Positions 56,168 through 64,000 of a DNA stretch of 64,000 nt are shown here, one piece after another; positions within the stretch are counted from its first letter, which is position 1; every line of letters begins with the position of its first letter. The translations under genes were made by a program, and so were the position numbers. Below the pieces are notes generated by a model. The model ran no database searches. It saw only the letters and a list, made by a program, of their open reading frames with translations, and was not told the origin of the DNA. Source of the DNA: Pseudomonas sp. REP124 (GTDB taxonomy: Bacteria; Pseudomonadota; Gammaproteobacteria; Pseudomonadales; Pseudomonadaceae); NCBI RefSeq assembly GCF_020164475.1, contig NZ_JAIQWX010000013.1, forward strand, positions 1 to 64,000, given 5' to 3'.

Positions 56168-57973
56168 ATGAGTGATGCACCGCCAGACGCGGGACAGGAT
56201 TCCAGCCTGAAAATCTATCTTCGGCTGTTGGGATATGTAAAACCCTATATCGGCCTTTTCCTGCTGAGTATCGTGGGTTTCGTCATTTTTGCCTCCACGC
56301 AGCCGATGCTCGCCGGGATTCTCAAATATTTCGTCGATGGCTTGAGCAATCCCGAAGCGGTGCTCTTCCCCAACGTTCCTTACCTCAAAGACCTGCAGCT
56401 GCTGATGGCGGTGCCGTTGCTGATCATCCTGATCGCCGCATGGCAAGGCCTCGGCTCGTTTCTCGGCAACTATTACCTGGCGAAGGTTTCGCTGGGCCTG
56501 GTCCATGACCTGCGTGTCGAGTTGTTCAACAAGCTGCTGGTTCTGCCCAATCGCTATTTCGATACCCACAACTCCGGACATCTGATCTCGCGCATCACAT
56601 TCAACGTGACCATGGTGACGGGTGCCGCCACCGATGCCATCAAGGTGGTGATCCGCGAAGGCCTGACGGTGGTGTTCCTGTTCGCCTACCTGGTATGGAT
56701 GAACTGGAAGCTGACTCTGGTGATGTTGGCGATCCTGCCGCTGATCGCGTTGATGGTGGGCAACACCAGCAAGAAATTCCGCAAACAGAGCAAGAAGATC
56801 CAGGTGGCGATGGGCGACGTGACCCATGTCGCTTCCGAGACCATCCAGGGCTATCGCGTGGTGCGCAGCTTCGGTGGCGAGAGCTATGAAGAGCAGCGTT
56901 TTGCCGCCGCGAGCCAGGGCAACACCGACAAGCAACTGCGCATGACCAAGACCGGCGCGGTCTACACGCCGATGCTGCAGCTGGTGATCTACACCGCCAT
57001 GGCCGTGTTGATGTTCCTAGTGCTGTTCCTGCGCGGTGATGCCACCGCCGGTGATCTGGTGGCCTACATCACCGCTGCGGGCCTGCTGCCCAAGCCGATC
57101 CGGCAACTGTCGGAAGTCAGTTCGACCATCCAGAAGGGCGTTGCCGGTGCCGAAAGCATTTTCGAGCAGCTGGACGTCGAGCCCGAGGTCGATAACGGCA
57201 CCGTCGAGCGTGAGCGCATCAGCGGCCATCTGGAAGTGCGCAATCTCAGCTTCTCTTATCCTGGAACCGACCGTGAAGTGCTGAAAAACATCAACTTCAC
57301 GGCATCGCCTGGACAGATGATTGCCCTGGTCGGCCGTTCCGGCAGCGGCAAGTCGACCTTGGCCAGCCTGATTCCGCGTTTCTATCATCACGATATTGGC
57401 GAAATCCTCCTTGATGACGTCGAAATCGAAGATTATCGACTGCGCAATCTGCGCCGGCATGTGGCACAGGTCACCCAGCACGTGACCCTGTTCAACGACA
57501 CCATTGCCAATAACATCGCCTACGGTGACCTGGCTGGCGCTCCCCGCGCCGACATTGAAAAAGCCGCCACCGATGCCTTCGCGATGGACTTCATCTCGCA
57601 AATGCCTGATGGCCTGGACACCCAGGTCGGGGAAAACGGCGTGCTGCTTTCCGGCGGCCAGCGTCAGCGTCTGGCGATTGCCCGGGCTCTCCTGAAAAAT
57701 GCTCCGCTGCTGATTCTCGATGAAGCGACTTCGGCGCTGGATACCGAGTCCGAGCGTCACATCCAGGCAGCGCTGGATCAGGTCATGAAGGGCCGTACCA
57801 CGCTGGTCATCGCCCACCGCCTGTCGACGATCGAAAAGGCCGATCTGATTCTGGTGATGGACCAGGGCCAGATCGTCGAGCGCGGCACCCATGCAGAACT
57901 GCTCGCGCATAACGGCTACTACTCGCGCCTGCACGCGATGGGCCTTGACGCTCCGGCGGAAGACATCGCCTGA
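56168..57973 (+). CDS. msbA: Lipid A-core flippase MsbA
   Basis: A 601-residue half-ABC exporter: six membrane helices (residues 1-320), then an ATPase domain with Walker A VGRSGSGKST, signature LSGGQRQRLAIARALL, Walker B LLILDEATSALD and H-loop IAHRLSTIE. It flips core-lipid A across the inner membrane. The ATG at 56168 is the family start (MSDAPPD). It lies between waaL and hldE, the usual Pseudomonas order. Confidence 0.97.
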   Translation: MSDAPPDAGQDSSLKIYLRLLGYVKPYIGLFLLSIVGFVIFASTQPMLAGILKYFVDGLSNPEAVLFPNVPYLKDLQLLMAVPLLIILIAAWQGLGSFLGNYYLAKVSLGLVHDLRVELFNKLLVLPNRYFDTHNSGHLISRITFNVTMVTGAATDAIKVVIREGLTVVFLFAYLVWMNWKLTLVMLAILPLIALMVGNTSKKFRKQSKKIQVAMGDVTHVASETIQGYRVVRSFGGESYEEQRFAAASQGNTDKQLRMTKTGAVYTPMLQLVIYTAMAVLMFLVLFLRGDATAGDLVAYITAAGLLPKPIRQLSEVSSTIQKGVAGAESIFEQLDVEPEVDNGTVERERISGHLEVRNLSFSYPGTDREVLKNINFTASPGQMIALVGRSGSGKSTLASLIPRFYHHDIGEILLDDVEIEDYRLRNLRRHVAQVTQHVTLFNDTIANNIAYGDLAGAPRADIEKAATDAFAMDFISQMPDGLDTQVGENGVLLSGGQRQRLAIARALLKNAPLLILDEATSALDTESERHIQAALDQVMKGRTTLVIAHRLSTIEKADLILVMDQGQIVERGTHAELLAHNGYYSRLHAMGLDAPAEDIA

Positions 57974-58147
57974 TCCGCTGCAACAGGGTGAGCCTGGCTC
58001 GCCCTGTTGCAACCGGCTGTAACATTTTCCTGCTCAATAAATGAGCGAAAAATCCCCACCAAACCCTCCCTTTGCAGCCGCCACACAAGCCGACACCTAC
58101 CCTGTGCTAATATCGCGCCCCTGTTCATTCTGTATGTGGGTTGCTCC

Positions 58148-59572
58148 ATGAAGTTGTCCATGCCGCGATTCGATCAAGCCCCTGTCTTGGTGGTCGGCGA
58201 TGTCATGCTCGACCGTTACTGGCATGGTGGTACCTCACGGATTTCCCCTGAGGCGCCGGTACCGGTAGTCAAGGTCGAGCACATCGAGGACCGCCCGGGC
58301 GGTGCCGCCAACGTTGCGTTGAACATTGCCGCCCTTGGCGCGCCGGCCTCGCTGGTCGGTGTCACCGGCGACGATGAAGCCGCCGACAGCCTGGTCAATA
58401 GCCTCAAGGGCGCAGGCGTGCGGGCGTTGTTCCAGCGCATTGCGCACCAGCCGACCATCGTCAAGTTGCGGGTCATGAGTCGTCACCAGCAATTGCTGCG
58501 AATCGACTTCGAAGAACCGTTCTCCACCGACGCCCTCGAGCTGGCCAATCAGGTCGACGATCTGCTCGAAGGCATCAAGGTGCTGGTGCTGTCCGACTAC
58601 GGCAAAGGCGCGCTGAAAAATCACCAGGTGCTGATCCAGGCCGCCCGTGCCCGTGGCATTCCGGTCCTGGCCGACCCCAAGGGCAAGGATTTCTCGATCT
58701 ATCGCGGTGCGAGCGTGATCACGCCGAACCTCAGCGAGTTCGAAACCATCGTCGGTGGTTGTGCCGACGAGCACGAACTGGTCAGCAAGGGCGCGAAGCT
58801 GATGCACGACCTGGAACTCGGCGCCTTGCTGGTGACCCGTGGCGAGCACGGCATGACCCTGCTGCGTCCGGATCACCCGGCACTGCACCTGCCGGCCCGT
58901 GCCCGTGAAGTGTTCGACGTCACCGGTGCCGGTGACACGGTGATTTCCACCCTGGCTGCGGCGATTGCCGCAGGCGAGGAACTGCCGCACGCGGTCGGCC
59001 TGGCCAACCTGGCTGCCGGCATCGTGGTCGGCAAGCTCGGTACTGCGGCCATCAGTGCGCCGGAATTGCGCCGCGCCATCCAGCGCGAAGAAGGTTCCGA
59101 GCGCGGTGTGCTGGGTCTCGAACAACTGCTGCTTGCGGTCGACGATGCTCGTGCGCACAACGAAAAGATCGTCTTCACCAACGGCTGCTTCGACATCCTC
59201 CACGCCGGCCACGTGACCTACCTCGAGCAGGCGCGGGCGCAAGGCGATCGTCTGATCGTAGCGATCAACGACGACGCCTCGGTCAGCCGCCTGAAAGGGC
59301 CGGGTCGACCGATCAACAGCGTCGACCGTCGCATGGCCGTGCTGGCTGGGCTGGGTGCGGTGGACTGGGTGATCAGCTTCCCTGAAGGCACTCCGGAAAA
59401 CCTGCTGCGCGAGGTCAAGCCGGATGTGCTGGTCAAAGGCGGGGATTATGGGATCGACCAGGTGGTTGGCGCGGACATCGTGACGGCTTACGGCGGTACG
59501 GTGAAAGTGCTGGGGTTGGTGGAGAACAGCTCCACGACTGCGATTGTCGAGAAGATCCGCAAGTCCGAGTGA
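58148..59572 (+). CDS. hldE: Bifunctional heptose-7-phosphate kinase/heptose-1-phosphate adenylyltransferase
   Basis: A 474-residue HldE (RfaE). The N-terminal ribokinase-type domain (1-320) has RPGGAANVALNIAALG and DVTGAGDTVIST. The C-terminal nucleotidyltransferase domain has VFTNGCFDILHAGHVTYL. It makes ADP-heptose used by WaaC and WaaF. The start at 58148 gives exactly the usual Pseudomonas length; the open frame upstream is not coding. A long inverted repeat follows. Confidence 0.97.
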   Translation: MKLSMPRFDQAPVLVVGDVMLDRYWHGGTSRISPEAPVPVVKVEHIEDRPGGAANVALNIAALGAPASLVGVTGDDEAADSLVNSLKGAGVRALFQRIAHQPTIVKLRVMSRHQQLLRIDFEEPFSTDALELANQVDDLLEGIKVLVLSDYGKGALKNHQVLIQAARARGIPVLADPKGKDFSIYRGASVITPNLSEFETIVGGCADEHELVSKGAKLMHDLELGALLVTRGEHGMTLLRPDHPALHLPARAREVFDVTGAGDTVISTLAAAIAAGEELPHAVGLANLAAGIVVGKLGTAAISAPELRRAIQREEGSERGVLGLEQLLLAVDDARAHNEKIVFTNGCFDILHAGHVTYLEQARAQGDRLIVAINDDASVSRLKGPGRPINSVDRRMAVLAGLGAVDWVISFPEGTPENLLREVKPDVLVKGGDYGIDQVVGADIVTAYGGTVKVLGLVENSSTTAIVEKIRKSE

Positions 59573-59580
59573 CGTTTAAA

Positions 59581-59671
59581 AAAGATCGCAGCCAGCAGTT
59601 TTGGTTTAAGCCAGCTCCTACAGGGGATCGTGTAGGAGCTGGCTTAAACCACACTGCAGGCTGCGATCTTT
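59581..59671. repeat. Inverted repeat of the GATCGCAGCC class with nested GTTTAAGCCAGCTCC arms
   Basis: The outer arms AAAGATCGCAGCC and GGCTGCGATCTTT are combined with inner arms GTTTAAGCCAGCTCCTACA and TGTAGGAGCTGGCTTAAAC. It lies between convergent hldE and the following minus-strand gene and may act as a bidirectional terminator. Confidence 0.85.
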
Positions 59672-60639
59672 CACGAATTCACTTTCTTGCGCGGCACCAT
59701 CTTCTTCAACAACTGCTTCGCCTTCCCACCCAACACCGCCAGCCCCGAATTCTTCCCGGGCTCCGTCAAGCCCTGCTGCCGCACCCAATCCTTCCAGCGA
59801 ATCCGCTCCTCCTTCACCAGCCAGCCTTCCTGTCGGGCAAAGCTTTCGGCCAGGTACAGCCCGCGGGTGCTCGCCGGGGATAGCTGGTCCTTCTTCAAGG
59901 TGTAGAGCTCGGCCAGCGGGTGGCCGTCCTTCAAGGGCATCAGGTACAGGTCGGGGCGCTTGCGGTCCAGTCGAGCCACCAGTTGATCGCCCTCAAGGCG
60001 TTCGTCGACGTGGAACAGGCTCAGGGACTTGGCTTCCTTGGGCACGTCCAGGCGCAAATCGTAGATCAGCTGCAGCGAAGCCGTGGGCAAATGCACGTAG
60101 GCCCGCGGGCGTTCGATCAATTGCAGGTTGGCGCAGCGCACCGGCCGCGCCGATCCCGACAGCGGCGACAGGCGAAAGGGTAGTGCTTCGCGATAGTGCA
60201 GCGCCGAGGCGTAGGGCGCCGGCAGCCAGGTATCGTTGAAGCGGCCATTGAGCCAGCCTTCCGGGGTTTCCAGCAGGCATTCCTCGGCGATCTCCTGAAT
60301 CGCCGTGTGCAGCGGCAGATTCAGTTCGTGAGCCGGCACATAGCCGGAGATCAGCTTGAGCACCACATCGCCACGGTCCTGCCGACGTTGGCGAACCAGC
60401 ACCCAGTAATCGCGGTTTTGCCAATGCAGGGTCAGTCGCACCGACACCCCGAGGTTGGCCAGTTCAAGGGCGAAACGCTGGCTGTCGGCGACCGTCACCG
60501 GGCGGCGGCGCTGCAGGATCTGGGAGAAGTTCAGCGGCCTCCCGACGCTCTGATAAGTCAGACCTTCGGGAGTCGCTTCGACGAATAACGGCAGGGTCTT
60601 GAAGTTGCTCGGGTTCTTTCTGATGAGCGTACGCGGCAT
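59671..60639 (-). CDS. Conserved protein of unknown function
   Basis: A 322-residue soluble protein without signal peptide or membrane segments. I do not recognise a catalytic family. A segment near the middle (HTAIQEIAEECLLETPEG) resembles part of a Nudix box but lacks the full GX5EX7REUXEEXGU pattern. The C-terminus is basic (LGGKAKQLLKKMVPRKKVNS). GGAG precedes the ATG. It begins 33 nt after the end of the aldo/keto reductase gene on the same strand and may be co-transcribed with it. Equivalent genes in other pseudomonads are sometimes labelled as metal-transport ATPases, which this sequence does not support. Confidence 0.75.
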   Translation of the reverse strand: MPRTLIRKNPSNFKTLPLFVEATPEGLTYQSVGRPLNFSQILQRRRPVTVADSQRFALELANLGVSVRLTLHWQNRDYWVLVRQRRQDRGDVVLKLISGYVPAHELNLPLHTAIQEIAEECLLETPEGWLNGRFNDTWLPAPYASALHYREALPFRLSPLSGSARPVRCANLQLIERPRAYVHLPTASLQLIYDLRLDVPKEAKSLSLFHVDERLEGDQLVARLDRKRPDLYLMPLKDGHPLAELYTLKKDQLSPASTRGLYLAESFARQEGWLVKEERIRWKDWVRQQGLTEPGKNSGLAVLGGKAKQLLKKMVPRKKVNS

Positions 60640-60672
60640 GTCGGCTCCTGCTTTAGGCCGCGTAGGGCGGCG

Positions 60673-61485
60673 TCAGTTGCTACGTAGGACCTGGGCAACG
60701 GTCGAGACGTTGTGGGCGAGGTGCAGCGGATTGATGGTCCCGACAATAGCACTGGCGACGCCCGGATGTTCGAACAGCAATTGGAAACTCGCGCGCACCG
60801 GGTCCACCCCTGGACTGAGGCAGACATGACCGCTGGCCAGTGCTTTTTTCACCAGAATGGCTTTGCCGTGAGCAGCAGCATAGTCAATGACCGGCTTTTC
60901 GCTTTGTTCGTTCAGATTGTAGGTGACCATCGCGCAGTCACCTTGCTCCAGCGCCTTCAAGCCACCGTCGACGGTTTTGCCGGAAAAGCCGAAACCGCGA
61001 ATCTTGCCTTCGACCTTGAGCGCCGCGAGGGTCTGATAAACCTCACAGTCGTTGAGGATCGCCATGTCGTTGCCGTCGGAATGCACCAGCACCAGATCGA
61101 TGAAGTCCGTCTCCAGGCGTTGCAGGCTGCGCTCCACAGACAGCCGGGTGTGGGCGGCGCTGAAATCGTGGTGCGACACACCGTCGGCAAATTCTTCGCC
61201 GACCTTGCTGACGATCACCCAGTCCTTGCGCTGCCCGCGCAGCAGCGGGCCGAGGCGTTCCTCGCTGCGACCATAGGCCGGGGCGGTGTCGATCAGGTTG
61301 ATGCCCAGGTCACGGGTGAGCTTGAGCAACATGCGTGCTTCGTCGTCATCGGGAATCTGGAAACCGTTGGGGTATTTCACGCCTTGATCGCGGCCGAGCT
61401 TCACGGTGCCCAGGCCCAGGGGCGAGACGAGCAGGCCGGTGCTGCCCAAGGGGCGATGCAGGTCGTGCAGGGTCGCTTGGCTCAT
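60673..61485 (-). CDS. Aldo/keto reductase
   Basis: A 270-residue NAD(P)H-dependent reductase of the AKR superfamily. The catalytic tetrad is visible as IDTAPAYGRSEE (Asp, Tyr), SKVGEE (Lys) and LVHSDG (His). The start overlaps the stop of the FAD-dependent oxidoreductase as ATGA, so both are likely from one message. The substrate is unknown. Confidence 0.88.
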   Translation of the reverse strand: MSQATLHDLHRPLGSTGLLVSPLGLGTVKLGRDQGVKYPNGFQIPDDDEARMLLKLTRDLGINLIDTAPAYGRSEERLGPLLRGQRKDWVIVSKVGEEFADGVSHHDFSAAHTRLSVERSLQRLETDFIDLVLVHSDGNDMAILNDCEVYQTLAALKVEGKIRGFGFSGKTVDGGLKALEQGDCAMVTYNLNEQSEKPVIDYAAAHGKAILVKKALASGHVCLSPGVDPVRASFQLLFEHPGVASAIVGTINPLHLAHNVSTVAQVLRSN

Positions 61486-62657
61486 GGCAGCAATTGCTCC
61501 CAGGCAGGGACGCCCATGGGCGGCTTTGGCAGTTCCGGCAGCGGTGCCGCCGCACTTGGCTGGATGCCGTCACGGGCGAGGCTGTCGATGACGCGGTCGG
61601 CGAAGTCCGGTGCCAGCGCCAGTTTGGTCGGCCAGCCCACCAGCAGGCGGCCTTCTTCGGCGAGGAAGGCGTTGTCGGGGCGGGTCAGGCCCGTTTGCAG
61701 CGGCTCGGCGCGATCCACTCGCAGGGTCGCCCATTGCGCTGAGTTCAGGTCGATCCAGGGCAGCAGTTGGCCGAGTTCTTTCTGCGCTGTGGCGATCTGC
61801 TCGGCGGGCTCGCGGGCCACACCGTCGGTTTCGGCGATATCGCCACCCATGTACCAGACCCACTGGCCGTCGGCGGCCGGGTGAGTGGTGATGGTCAGGC
61901 GCGGTTTGCTACCGCCACCCAGGCAGTGGGCGTACAGCGGTTTGAGGCCCGGGCCCTTGGCGATGATCATGTGCAGCGGCCGACGTTGCATGGCCGGCTT
62001 GCTCAGGCCCAGTGCTTCGAGCAGCGATGCAGTGCCGCCGCCGGCGCTGAGGACGATGCGTTGCGCGCGAATCTCGCGCTCATCCACCTTGAGGCCGACC
62101 AGCACGCCGCCTTCCAGCAGAGGCTCGATTTTCTGCCCTGCGAGCAGGCCGTCACCGGCCAGGTCGGCCAGGCGCTGGACCAGGCTTGGCACGTCGATCA
62201 CCAGTTCGGCCAGGCGATAGACCTTGCCTTTGAAGCGCTTGTCTTGCAGGGCGGGGGGCAGTTGATCGCCCTTGACCTGATCGACGCGTCCGCGCACGGC
62301 CTTGCTGGCGAAGAAGCTGGTGAGATTGCCGGCGATCGTGCCCGGGGACCACAGGTAATGGGCTTCGGACAACAGGCGCACGCCGGACAGGTCCAGCTCG
62401 CCATTGCCGGCCAGGGCCTCGCGCCAGCGGCGGGGCATGTCGGCGATGGCTTCCGAGGCGCCGGTCAGGGCCCCATGCAACGCGTATTTGGCGCCGCCGT
62501 GGATGATGCCCTGGGATTTCACGGTCTGCCCGCCGCCGAGGGTGGCGCTTTCCACCAGCACGGTCGAAAAACCCTGGCGGCGCAGGCGCGCATTCAGCCA
62601 GAGGCCGGCGACACCAGCGCCGACAATCAGAACGTCGGTGGAAATAACGGATGGCAT
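61482..62657 (-). CDS. FAD-dependent oxidoreductase (DAO family)
   Basis: A 391-residue flavoprotein. The dinucleotide motif VLIVGAGVAGLWLNARL is at residues 9-25, followed by GQTVKSQGIIHGG, and late in the protein GRLLVGWPTKLALAPDF. The DAO/FAD fold oxidises amines or alcohols such as amino acids or glycerol-3-phosphate, but the substrate is not evident. The ATG at 62657 is chosen because upstream sequence runs into the REPIN. It is coupled to the aldo/keto reductase. Confidence 0.85.
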   Translation of the reverse strand: MPSVISTDVLIVGAGVAGLWLNARLRRQGFSTVLVESATLGGGQTVKSQGIIHGGAKYALHGALTGASEAIADMPRRWREALAGNGELDLSGVRLLSEAHYLWSPGTIAGNLTSFFASKAVRGRVDQVKGDQLPPALQDKRFKGKVYRLAELVIDVPSLVQRLADLAGDGLLAGQKIEPLLEGGVLVGLKVDEREIRAQRIVLSAGGGTASLLEALGLSKPAMQRRPLHMIIAKGPGLKPLYAHCLGGGSKPRLTITTHPAADGQWVWYMGGDIAETDGVAREPAEQIATAQKELGQLLPWIDLNSAQWATLRVDRAEPLQTGLTRPDNAFLAEEGRLLVGWPTKLALAPDFADRVIDSLARDGIQPSAAAPLPELPKPPMGVPAWEQLLP

Positions 62658-62732
62658 GCAGCGACCTCGAGTGTTCAGGACAAGGGCGCAGTATACAGAC
62701 TCAATGTGCAGAGGACTCTGTGGTGAGGGGGG

Positions 62733-62869
62733 CCTGTGGCGAGGGGGCTTGCCCCCGTTCGGTTGCGCAGCAACCGCAAATCCAGGCAATGCGTTGTGTC
62801 AGGAAAAACACGCTGCTTGAATTTGGGGTCGCTGCGCGACCCAACGGGGGCAAGCCCCCTCGCCACAGG
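62733..62869. repeat. REPIN of the GTGGCGAGGGGGCTTGCC class
   Basis: The arms CCTGTGGCGAGGGGGCTTGC and GCAAGCCCCCTCGCCACAGG enclose about 80 nt with two smaller palindromes. A decayed partial copy (CTGTGGTGAGGGG) is just before it at 62718. Confidence 0.88.
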
Positions 62870-62893
62870 TGATTGGATGGTCAGGCAAATTGG

Positions 62894-63226
62894 TTAATGC
62901 CCGGCCGTTTTGGAGAACAGCTGAATAACCACAACCCCCAACACAATCAACCCCATCCCCAGCATCGCCGGCAGGTCCAGCTTCTGCCCGTACAGAAACA
63001 GCGCGGCCACGCTGACCATCACGATACCCATGCCGGCCCACACCGCGTAAGCCACGCCCACAGGCACGCTACGCACCACCAGGGTCAACATCCAGAAGGC
63101 GATGCCGTAACCGACGATCACCAGAATCAGCGGCAGCGGGGTGCTGAAGCCTTTGACCGCTTTCATCGAAACAGTGGCAATCACTTCGGCGCAGATGGCT
63201 ATGGCCAGGTAGTAGTAAGCGGTCAT
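62894..63226 (-). CDS. Small multidrug resistance (SMR) efflux protein
   Basis: A 110-residue protein with four membrane helices of the EmrE/SugE family. The essential membrane glutamate is Glu14 in AICAEVIATVSMKA. The conserved block GVAYAVWAGMGIV in helix 3 is typical. SMR dimers export cationic compounds with proton uptake. It is divergent from a LysR regulator, 101 nt apart, which suggests that regulator controls it. Confidence 0.92.
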   Translation of the reverse strand: MTAYYYLAIAICAEVIATVSMKAVKGFSTPLPLILVIVGYGIAFWMLTLVVRSVPVGVAYAVWAGMGIVMVSVAALFLYGQKLDLPAMLGMGLIVLGVVVIQLFSKTAGH

Positions 63227-63280
63227 GGTTCAATCCTCGTATGAAGTGTTGCTCTCTGAGGCGGCATTCTAGAGATTCGT

Positions 63281-63308
63281 CAGATGCGGTAAAGTCATTA
63301 CCTATCTG
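63281..63308. promoter_or_regulatory. Candidate LysR-type operator between the SMR and lysR genes
   Basis: GGTAA-N5-TTACC (63288-63302) sits inside a larger dyad CAGAT...ATCTG (63281-63308), 19 nt before the LysR ATG. LysR proteins usually bind such 15-bp dyads upstream of divergent targets. Confidence 0.5.
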
Positions 63309-63327
63309 TTCTGAAGATGGGTTGGTC

Positions 63328-64000
63328 ATGAACATTCAATGGAATCTGGAGCAGCTGCGCCTGTTCGTCAGCGTAGCGGAGCAGCGTTCGTTTTCCGCTG
63401 TGGCGCGGGACCAGCGCAAAGCGCAGTCGGCGGTCAGCAGTTCTATTGCGCTGCTCGAAGAAGATCTCGGCGTCAGCCTGTTCGATCGCAGCAGCGGCCG
63501 TCAGCCGAAACTCACCGAAGCCGGTACAGCTTTGCTCGAAGAGGCTCGGGAAGTTCTACGCCAATGCGAGCGTCTCAACGGTCGGGCGCTGGCGTTGATG
63601 CGCGGGCAGGAGGCTCGCCTGCGGCTGGCTCAGGATGAAGCGATGCCTTATCAACCGGTCATCGAAAGCCTCGAGGCATTGGCCGAGCGCTTTCCCAGTC
63701 TTGAGGTGCAATTGACCAGCGCTGCCCAGGGTGAAGTGGCGCGCAAACTGGTGGAGCGCCGAGCCGACCTGGGCTTGCTGTTCTTCCACGACCAGATCCC
63801 CGAGGCCCTCGAGCGGCGGGTGCTCGGCAGCGTGGAAATGGTCACCGTCTGTGGCGTCGGTCATCCGCTGGCGAAACAGACGCAGGTCAATTGCCAGCAA
63901 CTGGCGCAACATCGCCAGTTGTTGATGTCGACCCAGTCGAGCATTTATCCCGGCAGTGAGCCGGCCAGCCCGCAAGTCTGGCGGGCGGACAGTTTCTACG
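63328..64000 (+). CDS. LysR-family transcriptional regulator (partial, runs off the right edge)
   Basis: The 224 visible residues comprise an N-terminal winged helix-turn-helix (LEQLRLFVSVAEQRSFSAVARDQRKAQSAVSSSIALLEEDLG, in residues 8-50) and most of the first effector-binding subdomain. The gene continues past the window. It is divergent from the SMR efflux gene and probably regulates it. The inducer cannot be inferred. Confidence 0.92.
   Translation, partial: MNIQWNLEQLRLFVSVAEQRSFSAVARDQRKAQSAVSSSIALLEEDLGVSLFDRSSGRQPKLTEAGTALLEEAREVLRQCERLNGRALALMRGQEARLRLAQDEAMPYQPVIESLEALAERFPSLEVQLTSAAQGEVARKLVERRADLGLLFFHDQIPEALERRVLGSVEMVTVCGVGHPLAKQTQVNCQQLAQHRQLLMSTQSSIYPGSEPASPQVWRADSFY

Overview
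The window looks like chromosomal core DNA of a fluorescent Pseudomonas (P. fluorescens/P. putida lineage). The reasons are high GC content, dense packing on both strands, REP/REPIN repeats built on GTGGGAGCGGGCTTGC and GTGGCGAGGGGGCTTGCC at many gene ends, and a gene order from msrA through dipA, aceF/aceE, glnE and the LPS-core block to msbA and hldE that I recognise as the Pseudomonas arrangement. I see no insertion sequence, prophage, CRISPR array, tRNA or rRNA gene. The only accessory-looking item is a small HigBA-type toxin-antitoxin pair.

Layout. (1) 1-4282, minus strand: the upstream end of an aryl-polyene (APE)-type pigment operon, with chain-length factor, lysophospholipid-type acyltransferase, two acyl carrier proteins, a small membrane protein, and an adenylating ligase fused to a hotdog dehydratase. 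It runs off the left edge. (2) 4645-8256: an orphan ParA ATPase, thioredoxin 2 (trxC), higBA and the pseudokinase AMPylase selO. (3) 8305-13436: an ion and osmotic module, nhaP2 (K+/H+ antiporter) followed by mscK (mechanosensitive channel). (4) 13856-18364: a coiled-coil protein with a ZapA-like protein, a chemoreceptor and an acyl-CoA dehydrogenase. (5) 18610-24507: divergent putA/putP for proline use, with six copies of a GTTGCA-type PutA box between them. (6) 24791-31142: rlmJ, msrA, the c-di-GMP phosphodiesterase dipA and a PhoD-like phosphatase. (7) 31149-39091: aceEF (pyruvate dehydrogenase) divergent from glnE, with two near-identical GntR/FadR-type operators between them.

(8) 39275-59572: the LPS core and export block. 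waaF, waaC, waaG and waaP are followed by three more kinase-fold genes, all overlapping or abutting. After a small lipoprotein gene come a NodU-type carbamoyltransferase, a GT4 glycosyltransferase (WapH-like), mig-14, dnpA, ssg and another GT4 enzyme. A convergent kinase-like gene, waaL, msbA and hldE complete the block. Together these make ADP-heptose, build and phosphorylate the inner core, decorate it (carbamoyl and sugars), flip lipid A-core across the inner membrane and ligate O-antigen. (9) 59671-64000: an unknown conserved protein, an aldo/keto reductase, an FAD-dependent oxidoreductase, an SMR efflux protein and a divergent LysR regulator cut by the right edge.

Most of the window is conserved core. 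The most unusual signals are regulatory or architectural: the put operator array, the aceE operator pair, a hairpin that would mask the selO ribosome-binding site, a dyad overlapping the likely higBA promoter, and six kinase-like domains in the LPS block, two of which have lost the catalytic HRD aspartate. I found nothing I could defend as a wholly new system.
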